NCBI RefSeq assembly: GCF_000380005.1
Contig: NZ_KB904189.1
Span: forward strand, 62,001-126,000
From: Streptococcus didelphis DSM 15616
Lineage (GTDB): Bacteria > Bacillota > Bacilli > Lactobacillales > Streptococcaceae
Length of the DNA stretch: 64,000 bases
Direction: 5' to 3'
Part shown: in pieces, positions 8,960 through 17,655 of the stretch
Numbering within the stretch: the stretch's first letter is position 1
Layout of the letters: every line of letters starts with the position of its first letter
The notes under the pieces: generated by a model
What the model saw: only the letters and a program-made list of their open reading frames with translations
Databases searched by the model: none
What the model was told of the DNA's origin: nothing
Program-made: the position numbers and the translations under genes

Positions 8960-9844
8960 TTAGCGTTGTAAGCTAACAACTACATAACGGTTAGGATCAT
9001 TACCTTCTGAGTAACTTTCAACACCTTCAATGGTTGAGATGGTCTTATGAACGATTTTACGTTCACTATTACTCATAGGATCCATAGTGTAGTTTTCATG
9101 ACTTTCAAGCACCCGATGAGCGATCTTTTGAGTAAAATCAATTAAGGTTTCTGTTCTATGTTCTACATAATCATGGACATTTAAGGAAACAGAGAAATTC
9201 TTAGAATAACGATCATGTAAAAAATTTTGAGCCAATAATTGAAGTGATTTTAAGACCTTACCATGATAGCCTATCACACGACCTGCTTCTTGGGTTTCGA
9301 TCTGTAGGTTAATCTGACGTCTATTATATGTAATTTCTAAACTAGCCTCAATATCCATCTCATAGATAACCTTAGTAATATAATCAGAAACTTCCTGGGC
9401 TGCTCCTTCAATATCTTTACTGAAATCCTCACTAGGAAATTCACTAGCAACAAATTCTTTAAAGCTTTGTTCTTTGTGAGTAAGGGAAGGTCCTTCACTA
9501 GTTTTAGGCATTACTTGTTCAAGATTTTCTTTAATTTGTGAAGCCCCTTCTTCTACCTCTGAGCTTATGCTATCTCTTTCAGATCCCACCTCAGTATTTT
9601 CAAGAGCTTCATTTTGTTTACTAATAGCAGCTGAACCAGTAGCTTGGGACTGGTTATCTACCTTATTAACAGGCTTTTCACTAATTCCTTCGATATCTAC
9701 TCGGGCTGGTTTTTTCCCAAAACCTAGAAAGCCTTTTTTCTCTTTTGAAATAACCTTAATATGTGCCTTAAGTCGTGGTAGTTGAAGATCAGCTAATCCT
9801 TTTTCAATAGCTTCTTCAACAGTCTTACCTGTATATAATACCAT
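8960..9844 (-). CDS. jag: RNA-binding protein KhpB (Jag/EloR)
   Basis: 294-residue protein with three parts: a Jag-N domain (1-55, containing the KKGFLGFGKKPARV motif), a long acidic, low-complexity linker (about 60-145), and a C-terminal KH domain with GYHGK followed by an R3H domain (RKIVHKTISTIEG). KhpB with its partner KhpA regulates cell elongation and division in streptococci. It follows yidC by 14 bases, as in most Firmicutes. Confidence 0.92.
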   Translation of the reverse strand: MVLYTGKTVEEAIEKGLADLQLPRLKAHIKVISKEKKGFLGFGKKPARVDIEGISEKPVNKVDNQSQATGSAAISKQNEALENTEVGSERDSISSEVEEGASQIKENLEQVMPKTSEGPSLTHKEQSFKEFVASEFPSEDFSKDIEGAAQEVSDYITKVIYEMDIEASLEITYNRRQINLQIETQEAGRVIGYHGKVLKSLQLLAQNFLHDRYSKNFSVSLNVHDYVEHRTETLIDFTQKIAHRVLESHENYTMDPMSNSERKIVHKTISTIEGVESYSEGNDPNRYVVVSLQR

Positions 9845-9858
9845 ATAACCTTATCTCC

Positions 9859-10689
9859 CTACTTTTTTTGTTTCATGGCTTTTTTACGAGCTCGTCTTTC
9901 ACGTTGACGGCGTTCTTTTTCTTCTATTTCTAAACGCTTTCGTTCTGCAATAATTTTAAAAGGATTATTAAGTAACAAGAGTTGAAGTACTTGGAAAGCA
10001 TTTGAGACAGTCCAATAAAGCACAACCCCACTAGCCAATTTAAATCCCATAAAGAAAATCATTACAGGCATTAAATAAGTCATCATAGTCATGACCATAT
10101 TTTTTTCTTTAGCTGCTAAATTAGTTAACCAACTTGATAGAAAAGTAAAGAGTGCAGCTAAGACAGGTAGAATAAACAAATGGTCATAATGTGATAATTC
10201 AACCCATAAAAAAGTACCTGTCTTTAAGAAAGGAACACGGGTCAAGGCTTGGAATAAAGCAATCATGACTGGCATTTGAACAAGTAGTGGGAATAGACTA
10301 GCATAAGGGTTGACACCATATTTCTTATAAAGTGCCTGACTTTCATCTGCTAAAGCCATTCGACTCTCTGTATCCTTACCGGGATATTTTAATTGCAAAC
10401 TCTTTAGTTCAGGTTGTAAATCCTGCATTTTTTGGCTTGATTTAATTTGCATATTAAAAAGCGGCATCAGTAATATACGAATAAGAAGAGTAAAAAGGAT
10501 GATGCCTACTCCAACAGAACTATTAAAGGATAACCACTCAATTGATTTGGCAAAAAAATAAACCAATTGGTCCCATCCATTTGTAGAACTTGCCTTTACT
10601 TCTCCACGTCCACAGGCAGCTAAGAATAATACCAAGGGTAGTAAGCTTGCTACTTTAATTTTCTTTTTCAATTTCAAAACCTTCCTCAA
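9859..10689 (-). CDS. yidC: Membrane protein insertase YidC/OxaA (lipoprotein form)
   Basis: 276-residue insertase with a lipoprotein signal ending FLAACG and five further membrane segments, ending in a highly basic tail ([19 protein letters not shown]) that can bind ribosomes. The conserved Oxa1 segments include [12 protein letters not shown] and YPGKD. The ATG at 10689 overlaps the end of rnpA by 35 bases. TTG codons at 10677 and 10671 are alternative starts that would give a more typical MKxKKKIK N-terminus. Confidence 0.92.
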   Translation of the reverse strand: MRKVLKLKKKIKVASLLPLVLFLAACGRGEVKASSTNGWDQLVYFFAKSIEWLSFNSSVGVGIILFTLLIRILLMPLFNMQIKSSQKMQDLQPELKSLQLKYPGKDTESRMALADESQALYKKYGVNPYASLFPLLVQMPVMIALFQALTRVPFLKTGTFLWVELSHYDHLFILPVLAALFTFLSSWLTNLAAKEKNMVMTMMTYLMPVMIFFMGFKLASGVVLYWTVSNAFQVLQLLLLNNPFKIIAERKRLEIEEKERRQRERRARKKAMKQKK

Positions 10690-11014
10690 GTAAGTTTGCT
10701 AATCTCAAGACATGTTGTAAGTTTCGTCTGAGATCCTTATAATCTAAAGTTTCTACACCTTTACGAGCAATAACCACAAAATCATCTTTTTTTAGATGAT
10801 CTGAAAGCTCCATTATCACGTGTCTTATCTTGCGTTTCACAGCATTTCTGATTACAGCATTCCCTAGTTTTTTGCCTACAGAAATGCCCACTCGAAAGTG
10901 ATCTTGTTCTTTATCTAAAAAATAAATGACAAATTTGCGATTAGCCTTACTTTCTCCACCATCAAAAATGGCTTGAAAATCTTTCTCACGCTTGACACGA
11001 TAGGATTTCTTCAA
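10655..11014 (-). CDS. rnpA: Ribonuclease P protein component
   Basis: 119-residue basic protein. The RNase P family signature [19 protein letters not shown] is visible ([16 protein letters not shown], about 51-66). I chose TTG at 11014 as start because it gives the standard [14 protein letters not shown]-terminus; a longer ATG frame to 11074 adds 20 residues that overlap the promoter. It cotranscribes with yidC and jag. Confidence 0.93.
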   Translation of the reverse strand: MKKSYRVKREKDFQAIFDGGESKANRKFVIYFLDKEQDHFRVGISVGKKLGNAVIRNAVKRKIRHVIMELSDHLKKDDFVVIARKGVETLDYKDLRRNLQHVLRLANLLEEGFEIEKEN

Positions 11015-11044
11015 AATTTTACTCCAACTATCTAAATTATTACT

Positions 11045-11074
11045 ATTATACCATAAAATTTTAAAAAGCCTCAA
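11045..11074 (-). promoter_or_regulatory. rnpA promoter
   Basis: TTGAGG (11069-11074) and TATAAT (11045-11050) are 18 bp apart on the minus strand, about 30 bases before the TTG start of rnpA and after the fasX terminator. Confidence 0.65.
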
Positions 11075-11134
11075 GCCCGCTAAATGACTTCATTTCCTAA
11101 AACGTTTAAAAACAATCATCATCTCTAGAATAAA

Positions 11135-11340
11135 CAAAAAAGCCCAGAAAAACTGAGCTTTCGACTAATAAGATTATTAGTCAAGTATCCAAACAAAGAC
11201 AACTAACTTTATTCCTACACATCACGTAGCATTTCAACAATACTATTTGTTAGTGGAGAGAGAGAAAGAAAATAATATCTAATTGAATAGGGGATTAGCT
11301 ACTTGAAAATTTGCAGGAACAAATGAAGTCTTGATTGATG
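11135..11340 (-). ncRNA. fasX: FasX regulatory small RNA
   Basis: The gap between fasA and rnpA holds a complete small transcription unit: a TATAAT at 11347-11352, a predicted start near 11340, and a terminator hairpin (AAGCTCAG / CTGGGCTT) followed by a T run ending near 11135. The resulting RNA is about 206 nt, matching the known FasX of S. pyogenes in size and position. There FasX pairs with mRNAs such as ska and pilus/adhesin leaders to change their stability and translation. The assignment rests on position, length and structure; I cannot align it here. Targets in this organism are unknown, and the adhesin gene at 51.9-55.1 kb is an obvious candidate. Confidence 0.85.
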
Positions 11341-11370
11341 TAAACTATTATACCTAAAATTTATTATTAA

Positions 11371-11413
11371 GGTCACTTTTTTCCTGAAATGTTACATATT
11401 CATCCTAAAATGT
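11371..11413 (-). promoter_or_regulatory. fasX promoter -35 region with LytTR-type FasA direct repeat
   Basis: On the minus strand ACATTTTAG (11405-11413) and ACATTTCAG (11384-11392) are separated by exactly 12 bp, a 21-bp period. Each matches the LytTR consensus (A/T)(A/C)(A/C)GTTN(A/G)(G/T) at eight of nine positions. The conserved block is larger, AACATTTYAGGA in both copies. The proximal copy ends a few bases upstream of a weak -35 box GTGACC (11371-11376), with TATAAT 18 bp further on. This is where an AgrA/ComE-type activator would bind. Confidence 0.75.
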
Positions 11414-11421
11414 TCAAAATT

Positions 11422-12165
11422 TTAGGAATAATGTAATAGTTCCCAATTTTCAATCAAGGCTTTCATTTTTAAACGAGAAACCAAGCAAGAATCTCCATTT
11501 CCAAAACAAACAAGCCGATTAGTTTTATCAATCCTCACAACATTGCCCAAATTGATAAGAAAAGACCTATGGCATTGAAACAACTGGGGAGCAACAGCTT
11601 GGATTTCTGCGAGATTGCCATAAAACTCTAAACGTTCTGTCTGTGTCCACAAGCAAACCTTATGAGGAGTTGTTGATGTAGCAAAATACAAGATATCTTT
11701 AAAAGGCAAACGCAAGCGAGCTTGTGGCGTTTCAAATAAAAATAATTCCTGAGTTTCTTTATGAGACATCATCTTTTGAGTATAGATAATACATTCTTCA
11801 ATTTGTTCTTTGAATTGGTGATGATCTACAGCCTTATCAATAAAGTCTAAAGCAGATACCTTATATTTAAATGAAATAGGAGCAAATTCAGAATGAGTAG
11901 TGACAAAAACAATGACTGCATTAGGATCCATCTGTCTAATCTCAGTAGCAAGCTCAAGTCCTTTTCTACTTTCATTTTTGATTTCAATATCAAGGAAAAA
12001 TAGTTGATGCTCTCCTCTTTCTTCAATACTATCTAATAATTTTTGAGGACTAGCAAAGACCTCTAAGAGATTATGATTTATTCTTTTTTCTTCTAGTATC
12101 TCCTCAACAACTGATTCTATACGATTTTGTTGGATAAAATCATCTTCAAGAATAAAAATATTCAT
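11422..12165 (-). CDS. fasA: LytTR-family response regulator FasA
   Basis: 247-residue two-component regulator. The N-terminal receiver domain has the acidic pair ED near residues 7-9, phosphoacceptor Asp59 in FFLDIEI, and the conserved VTTHSEF and FIDKAV segments. The C-terminal half is a LytTR DNA-binding domain (RLPFKDILYFATS, CHRSFLINLGNVVRID). It overlaps the preceding kinase gene by 20 bases and is directly followed by the predicted FasA site and fasX. In S. pyogenes FasA drives fasX and thereby controls the switch from adhesion to dissemination. Confidence 0.92.
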   Translation of the reverse strand: MNIFILEDDFIQQNRIESVVEEILEEKRINHNLLEVFASPQKLLDSIEERGEHQLFFLDIEIKNESRKGLELATEIRQMDPNAVIVFVTTHSEFAPISFKYKVSALDFIDKAVDHHQFKEQIEECIIYTQKMMSHKETQELFLFETPQARLRLPFKDILYFATSTTPHKVCLWTQTERLEFYGNLAEIQAVAPQLFQCHRSFLINLGNVVRIDKTNRLVCFGNGDSCLVSRLKMKALIENWELLHYS

Positions 12166-13477
12166 CTGGTTTCCTCATCTCTATTATTTGTCGCAACCTA
12201 TAATGATCACTCCTAGTAGATAAGATGACATTGGGATAAGCTTTTAATCTTTCCAAAATATCATTTGTTTGCTCTTCTTTTTTATAGTCCATATCAAACT
12301 GACTCTGACAAAAAAATCTAGCCATATCAATACGTTTTAACTGACTACTATTTTCAATAATAAAAAATTGTTTGTGATCCTGGTTAAAGTAAGCAATGGA
12401 TAAAAAAGCCCCTCGGCTTTCTTTGGCTGCCTCAATAGCATTATCAAGTAAGCTTCTTAAAATAGCCATGAAATCTAATAATTCAATGGTCCCCTGCTCA
12501 ACAGATTCTGGAATCTCGACATAAACCTCAATTCCCATTTGCTGCGCTTCTAATAATTTGGCATTGAGTAGACTTCGGATAGCTGACTCTTTAATATTAG
12601 CAAGAGAACTATAGCCTGAGCTAAGCCGTGTCATACTGCTAGCTGAAGCTCTGATGACATTATAGTAAACTTTAGAAATAAGATCTATTTCCCCCTGGTC
12701 TACACTATCTTTTAGACTAATTAGAATATTTTCCGAGTCATGCTTTACAGTTCTAATTTCTCGATAGAGCTGTTCAATGTAATTATTATAACGCTTAATG
12801 CTATCAATTCGCTCCTTTTGAGCCCTGTCTAATTGCAATTGAAGCTGGTCCTTAGCATGCCTATCTAATTTCACAAAAAGCCAAGCTATAATAAAGAGAT
12901 AGGTAGCCACAAACAAGCTACGATACTGCCAGAAATAGCGCGTCAAAAAACTATTAAAATTTACAATATAATGTAAGAGTATATAGTAAAAGACCATGGC
13001 ACAGTTAACTCGAATCAGCCATTTTCTAAGTTGTTTTTGATTAATAAACTTGATTAGGGTAATATTCATGTCAAAAAAATAACTAAATGAACTAAAGATA
13101 GGAATAACCAATAAATAAAGAGAGGTTAAAAGAGTCATGTTATTATCTATCTCCTGAAATGTTAATTCTAGTATAGTAGCCAGAACGAAACTTTCAACTG
13201 TACGGGAAATAAGTTCCACAGTCATTACTGGGAAAAACCCATAGAAAATATGTTCTGACAGTTTCTTTTCTGGAGATAATAAAAAACTAATCAGAATAAA
13301 AAAGAGAGAATCAAGAGTGGCGTAATCATCAACGAGAATATTAACTACAATAAACAGCCCGCAAAAAAGAAAAAATTTCCCCCAACTTAAAAGTTTTCCC
13401 GTGCTTCTATAAAAAATAAAATAACTATCACAAAAAACAACAAAATAAAAAATGATTAATTGGGAAATCAAGAACAT
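12146..13477 (-). CDS. fasC: HPK10 sensor kinase adjacent to fasA (FasC position); has His, damaged ATP-binding domain
   Basis: 443 residues with about six N-terminal membrane segments (to about residue 205), a coiled-coil linker and an AgrC/ComD-like C-terminal part. The phosphoacceptor motif is intact: VKHDSEN with His246. The N-box is present (LLDNAIEAA, Asn346), but the glycine-rich GxGL segment expected at about 396-412 is absent; the protein reads KKEEQTNDILERL there. ATP hydrolysis is therefore doubtful. The symbol is given by position only (immediately upstream of fasA, overlapping it by 20 bases). Confidence 0.82.
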   Translation of the reverse strand: MFLISQLIIFYFVVFCDSYFIFYRSTGKLLSWGKFFLFCGLFIVVNILVDDYATLDSLFFILISFLLSPEKKLSEHIFYGFFPVMTVELISRTVESFVLATILELTFQEIDNNMTLLTSLYLLVIPIFSSFSYFFDMNITLIKFINQKQLRKWLIRVNCAMVFYYILLHYIVNFNSFLTRYFWQYRSLFVATYLFIIAWLFVKLDRHAKDQLQLQLDRAQKERIDSIKRYNNYIEQLYREIRTVKHDSENILISLKDSVDQGEIDLISKVYYNVIRASASSMTRLSSGYSSLANIKESAIRSLLNAKLLEAQQMGIEVYVEIPESVEQGTIELLDFMAILRSLLDNAIEAAKESRGAFLSIAYFNQDHKQFFIIENSSQLKRIDMARFFCQSQFDMDYKKEEQTNDILERLKAYPNVILSTRSDHYRLRQIIEMRKPDEYFYS

Positions 13478-14829
13478 TGGTCCACCATCTCCTTTGCTTT
13501 AGAAATAATTAAGGTCTGCGTAAATGTAAAATCACAACTTTTTGTCAGTAAATTAAGCTGGGGATACTTTTCTAAAATATCTTTAACATGTGATAAGCCA
13601 ATTCCCCTACCAAAACCTTTTGATGAAAACCCTTCCTCAAACAGACTCGCAAGATCAATACTTTCTTCTAACGTAGAGTTTGATATGACAAGCATCTGCC
13701 TTTTTTCGTGTAAAAAATAAGCTACTGACATTTTTTTAGCATTGCTTTGCAAACTAGCCTCAATGGCATTATCACAAAAGATAGATAGCAAGAGTAAAAA
13801 ATCTAAGACTGGTATATAGCTTTCATTAATAGTATCTGGGACCTCTACTGATACCTGCAAGCCTGCTTTTTCAGCCTCAATAATTTTAGCAGAAAGAAGA
13901 CTCTTTAAAGAAGACATCTTAAGCTTAGCTAACTTAGAAATATTATAATGCTTATGGTCCCAGTAAACTTGAGCATCCTTAACACTATTTGCATATATTT
14001 CTTGAATTTTCTGAATATTATTATCTTGGATAGCCTCCTCAAGCTGATTCAAGCAGTCCATATAACTGATCTGAAAACTTTTCACATCACAGTAAAGTTT
14101 TTCTAAATGTTTACCATAATTTTCTAAATTGGTAATATAGCTTTCTTGTTCATTTCTTATTCTAGCCTCTAGGCATTCCTTGGACTTTTTATTAAAATAA
14201 GCAATCAAATAAAAGAGTAAGACGGTAAAAAAGAAAAAGTTGAGTTTGTGGAGTTCGGTGCTAGCATTTGGGTACCTATAGGGTAAAAAGAGGTCATAAA
14301 AACCATGAATCATAAAAATATTCAGATAATAGGATAGGATAAATACAAAACTCGTAACAACAAAGTAGTAACTGCAAGTAAACCTATTATTGTTTATAAT
14401 TTTTTGATACTCACTGCCTACAAATAAATTAATAACGATAAAGGCCGGAAAAAGTAAGAGATAAGAAAAGAGATTAATCCAAATACATTTTACTGTTAAC
14501 TTATTTATTATTAGTAAATGAGGAATAACAATCATACTAATAAAGCGAGATAACAAGTCCACAAATAGAACTGGTGCCAATATTAAAAAGACAGTTCTAA
14601 GAGAAAATGACACCTTTCTTTCACTTAAGTAGACTCCTAATAAAAGAAAAGGATCTAACATTAAGGGACAAAGGACACCAAATTGTTTACAAAATACGGC
14701 TATAGAAATAATAAGGGCTTTCTTCCAAAAAGCTAACTGAAGCCCTGATAGGAAGGAAAAGACCGTTATTTCTGCTATGTAATAAACAATAATTGTTAGT
14801 AAAACACCAATGTAGTCAAACAGATACAT
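13468..14829 (-). CDS. fasB: HPK10 sensor kinase (FasB position); ATP-binding domain intact, His absent
   Basis: 453 residues with about six membrane segments then coiled coil and a HATPase_c domain. The ATP-binding motifs are complete: N-box FCDNAIEAS (Asn354), NST, and GRGIGL (407-412). At the position where the other proteins have KHD, this one reads LYCDVKSFQISYMDCL, with Ile254 aligned to the histidine, so it cannot autophosphorylate in the standard way. It overlaps the next gene by 10 bases. The symbol is positional; the alternative is that this gene is one of two paralogues not present in S. pyogenes. Confidence 0.8.
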   Translation of the reverse strand: MYLFDYIGVLLTIIVYYIAEITVFSFLSGLQLAFWKKALIISIAVFCKQFGVLCPLMLDPFLLLGVYLSERKVSFSLRTVFLILAPVLFVDLLSRFISMIVIPHLLIINKLTVKCIWINLFSYLLLFPAFIVINLFVGSEYQKIINNNRFTCSYYFVVTSFVFILSYYLNIFMIHGFYDLFLPYRYPNASTELHKLNFFFFTVLLFYLIAYFNKKSKECLEARIRNEQESYITNLENYGKHLEKLYCDVKSFQISYMDCLNQLEEAIQDNNIQKIQEIYANSVKDAQVYWDHKHYNISKLAKLKMSSLKSLLSAKIIEAEKAGLQVSVEVPDTINESYIPVLDFLLLLSIFCDNAIEASLQSNAKKMSVAYFLHEKRQMLVISNSTLEESIDLASLFEEGFSSKGFGRGIGLSHVKDILEKYPQLNLLTKSCDFTFTQTLIISKAKEMVDQCS

Positions 14830-14905
14830 CTAGCTTCCTTTCTCATACATTTTAATAATAACTTTAAGCAAAATACTTATATTTCACCTTTTGGTTAAAT
14901 GCTTC

Positions 14906-16246
14906 CTATTTAATAGGCATTCTTAGGTGTTGTTTAAGAAGATAAGAGTCACTCTTAGTAGATAAGATGAAGTAAGGATACTGATCTAATATTTTTTTGA
15001 CATTAGTTAAACCAATACCACGCGCCTGATTTACTCCCTTTTTAGTTGAATAATTTTCCTCAAAAATATGGGATATGCTTATCTGTTTTTCAAGAGTACT
15101 ATTTTCAATAATCAAGACTAACTGCTCCTCCAGATAAAACAAAGCTATACTAAGCCTCTTTTCTTGGCTTTCTTTAGCAGCTTCAATGGCATTATCACAG
15201 AAAACAGATAGAATAACAATAAAGTCCAGAATTTTTAGAGGGATGTCTGAGATAATATCTGGTATTTCAATATCGACCTTTATACCTTCTTTTCTAGCCT
15301 CAAAAAGTTTTGCTGCTAAGAAACTCTTGACCGTGGCTACTTTTATATTGACTAGCCTATCCAAACTATATTTATTATTTTTGAAAGGATTATTTTCTCT
15401 GGGAAATAGCTTTTCAAAGTCTTGATTTATCTGATTAATATCATGACTTTCAATACTTTCTTCTAATTTATCCAAGGAATGGCTCAGATGATTTTTGAAC
15501 TGTCCCAGTTCACGATAAAGTGATTCTAAATAATAATTATAATCCAAAAGATGATGGAAATAGTTCTTTCTTTCCTCATATATTTTTTGATAAACTGTTT
15601 CGATGGAAACCTTATTGAGATGATGAAGATTCCAGGTAAAAAGAATAAGATAAAAAAAGAGAATATCATATCTTAATCTGGTTGAAATGTAGTTAATCTG
15701 AGGAAAGTTAGCTTGGATAAAAAGCGAGGATTGAACAAGAAAGTAAAAAATAATCATATTGATGGTTAATTGACTAAAAAGCTTTGAAGCTGCCTTATCA
15801 TTAGTCTTTCTAATAGCAGTGTAGTCAATATGAAGCAGATAATGAAAGATGAGACAAAATGGAATAACCATGATATAAGATAGCCAATTAGGACTATTGT
15901 GCAGTAGGTTTGCTTGATTAGAATGATTAAATAAAGTAGGAATAATAACATAGCCAATAATTTGTAAACTCAAATCAGTAGTTGTAGCTACATAAAAACC
16001 ATAGTAAAGATGCTTAATAAAAGGTAAGTTCTTTTGTGTTAAATAACTAAATAAAAACATGTATAAAGGGGTAATCGTAAGAGAATGAAGCTCACTCACT
16101 GTAGCTGGAGGAATCACAAGTAAACCAAAAATCAGGATTTTCCAAAATGCTTCTGTCTTACCCATAATAAAAGCAAAGAAGAACATATTATTTAAATAAA
16201 CAGTAGTGCATAAAAGCATATATAAAAAAACCAACATCCGAATCAA
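14906..16246 (-). CDS. HPK10 sensor kinase paralogue; ATP-binding domain intact, His position altered
   Basis: 446 residues, six or so membrane segments, linker, and HATPase_c domain with N-box FCDNAIEAA (Asn352), ENST, and ARGIGL (408-413). The H-box reads LYRELGQFKNHLSHSL: Asn252 occupies the phosphoacceptor place and a His is at 253, one residue later, without the usual following Asp. Whether His253 can be used is uncertain. It overlaps the upstream kinase gene by 4 bases and is followed by a 76-base gap, the only real gap inside the kinase array. Confidence 0.8.
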   Translation of the reverse strand: MIRMLVFLYMLLCTTVYLNNMFFFAFIMGKTEAFWKILIFGLLVIPPATVSELHSLTITPLYMFLFSYLTQKNLPFIKHLYYGFYVATTTDLSLQIIGYVIIPTLFNHSNQANLLHNSPNWLSYIMVIPFCLIFHYLLHIDYTAIRKTNDKAASKLFSQLTINMIIFYFLVQSSLFIQANFPQINYISTRLRYDILFFYLILFTWNLHHLNKVSIETVYQKIYEERKNYFHHLLDYNYYLESLYRELGQFKNHLSHSLDKLEESIESHDINQINQDFEKLFPRENNPFKNNKYSLDRLVNIKVATVKSFLAAKLFEARKEGIKVDIEIPDIISDIPLKILDFIVILSVFCDNAIEAAKESQEKRLSIALFYLEEQLVLIIENSTLEKQISISHIFEENYSTKKGVNQARGIGLTNVKKILDQYPYFILSTKSDSYLLKQHLRMPIK

Positions 16247-17553
16247 CTACCTCTAACTTGATTTTCTTCATAAACAATTGTAACTTTCTGAGTAAAGTGC
16301 TTATCCTCAATTGCATTGGTATAAGTATAATTAGTATATTTTTTCATGTAGTCATCAATAATATAATGCGTTCTATCAATAATTTCTAAAATCGTACTAG
16401 AATTTTTTTCACTTTCTTGATCTAAGGAACTACTACATAAAAATTGAAAAGTATTAGCATCAATCTTATTAAAAACAATAGCCAAATAAGGCGACAAGCA
16501 TCTCTCAGCACGAGCAATAGCATAATCAATAATGGTTGAAATAAAAACGAGCATATCTAGACTCTCTACCTCATCACTTTTAAGTGGGCCAATAATATGG
16601 GTTGAAATTTTAAAGCCCTTTTGTTTTGCTTCTGTAAGCTTTAGGGCAATAAGGGTTTTAAGAGGAGCTGACTCAATAGTTAGATAGCGTTCTAAGTCTA
16701 AATCTGACATTTCTGCTTGTGTTTTTTCTAAGAGAATCTTAATTTCATGACGAACAAGCTCCATGGTCTCAAAATTTCCTGTTTCTATACTTCCTGCTAG
16801 ACTAATCATAAAATTCTCATAGTCATGCTTAAAACAACGCATCCTTTGATAGAGGTATTCCGTCTGTTGGTTACAGCTCTCCAAAAGGACGATATGAGCT
16901 CTTTGCTCTGCTTCAATCTGCCTTCTTCCCTGTTTTTTGGTATAGTTAGACAAAAAAGAAGCAAGGTACATAAAGATAAGAAAATAAACAATCACAATTA
17001 ACCTTCGTATCCAAATCAAGGAGTCATCTCTTGCATTAATAAAGGGGATGGTTAAGGTATACGTTATTAAAATTAAGTCTGTAGTTATTAAAAAATGACT
17101 TATCTTCCTAGAATAAAGCCCCAAGAAAGAAAAGGATTGAATAGAAAATACCTTCTTAATAAAATGGAAAAAGGGAATTGTCATAATGACTGAGACAATC
17201 TCATAAATTGGGTGGCTAACAATAGCAATTTCTGACTGATTAACAAACAAAGGAATAATAAAAAAGAGGATGACTTTTGAAAAAATATTTAAAATAATAA
17301 TGGGGAAAAAAGAAAAATAAAGGTGATAAATCATCTTTAAATTTCTATAAAAATAATAATGATAGATAAACATACTCCCAATAATAGAAAATAATAGAGG
17401 CAGTTTCCATAAAAGTATCATAAGCAGGGTCAGGGTACTAAGAAGGGGTGCCCAAAACCAGTCTATCTTCTCCTTGCGATTAATAAAAAAGAGAGCCCAA
17501 CCAATGATTAATTTTGTAGCTATGAGTAAAGCCTGTATGTCTTCGCTTTTCAC
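16243..17553 (-). CDS. HPK10 sensor kinase paralogue; has His, ATP-binding motifs lost
   Basis: First gene of the fas array, 436 residues, about six membrane segments followed by the dimerisation region. The H-box is intact (FKHDYENFM, His243). In the catalytic domain the N-box Asn is replaced by Tyr344 (IIDYAIARA) and no GxGL motif can be found between residues 375 and 420, so ATP binding should be lost. The ATG is 9-10 bases after GGAGG. It is the most divergent of the four proteins and has the shortest C-terminal domain. Confidence 0.8.
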   Translation of the reverse strand: MKSEDIQALLIATKLIIGWALFFINRKEKIDWFWAPLLSTLTLLMILLWKLPLLFSIIGSMFIYHYYFYRNLKMIYHLYFSFFPIIILNIFSKVILFFIIPLFVNQSEIAIVSHPIYEIVSVIMTIPFFHFIKKVFSIQSFSFLGLYSRKISHFLITTDLILITYTLTIPFINARDDSLIWIRRLIVIVYFLIFMYLASFLSNYTKKQGRRQIEAEQRAHIVLLESCNQQTEYLYQRMRCFKHDYENFMISLAGSIETGNFETMELVRHEIKILLEKTQAEMSDLDLERYLTIESAPLKTLIALKLTEAKQKGFKISTHIIGPLKSDEVESLDMLVFISTIIDYAIARAERCLSPYLAIVFNKIDANTFQFLCSSSLDQESEKNSSTILEIIDRTHYIIDDYMKKYTNYTYTNAIEDKHFTQKVTIVYEENQVRGS

Positions 17554-17580
17554 ATTTTAACCTCCTTTTTTAATATAATT

Positions 17581-17609
17581 ATAATACTATATCGTGAAAA
17601 ATAAGACAA
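17581..17609 (-). promoter_or_regulatory. Predicted fas operon promoter
   Basis: TTGTCT (17604-17609) and TATTAT (17581-17586) are 17 bp apart on the minus strand, between the gltX terminator and the first kinase gene. Confidence 0.6.
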
Positions 17610-17616
17610 TGGGAAT

Positions 17617-17650
17617 ATTAAAAGAGACTCCCTTAATTCTAAGAGAGTCT
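17617..17650 (-). terminator. gltX terminator
   Basis: On the minus strand AGACTCTCTTA and TAAGGGAGTCT pair around a short loop and are followed by CTTTT. It starts six bases after the gltX stop codon and separates gltX from the fas operon. Confidence 0.75.
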
Positions 17651-17655
17651 GCTTT

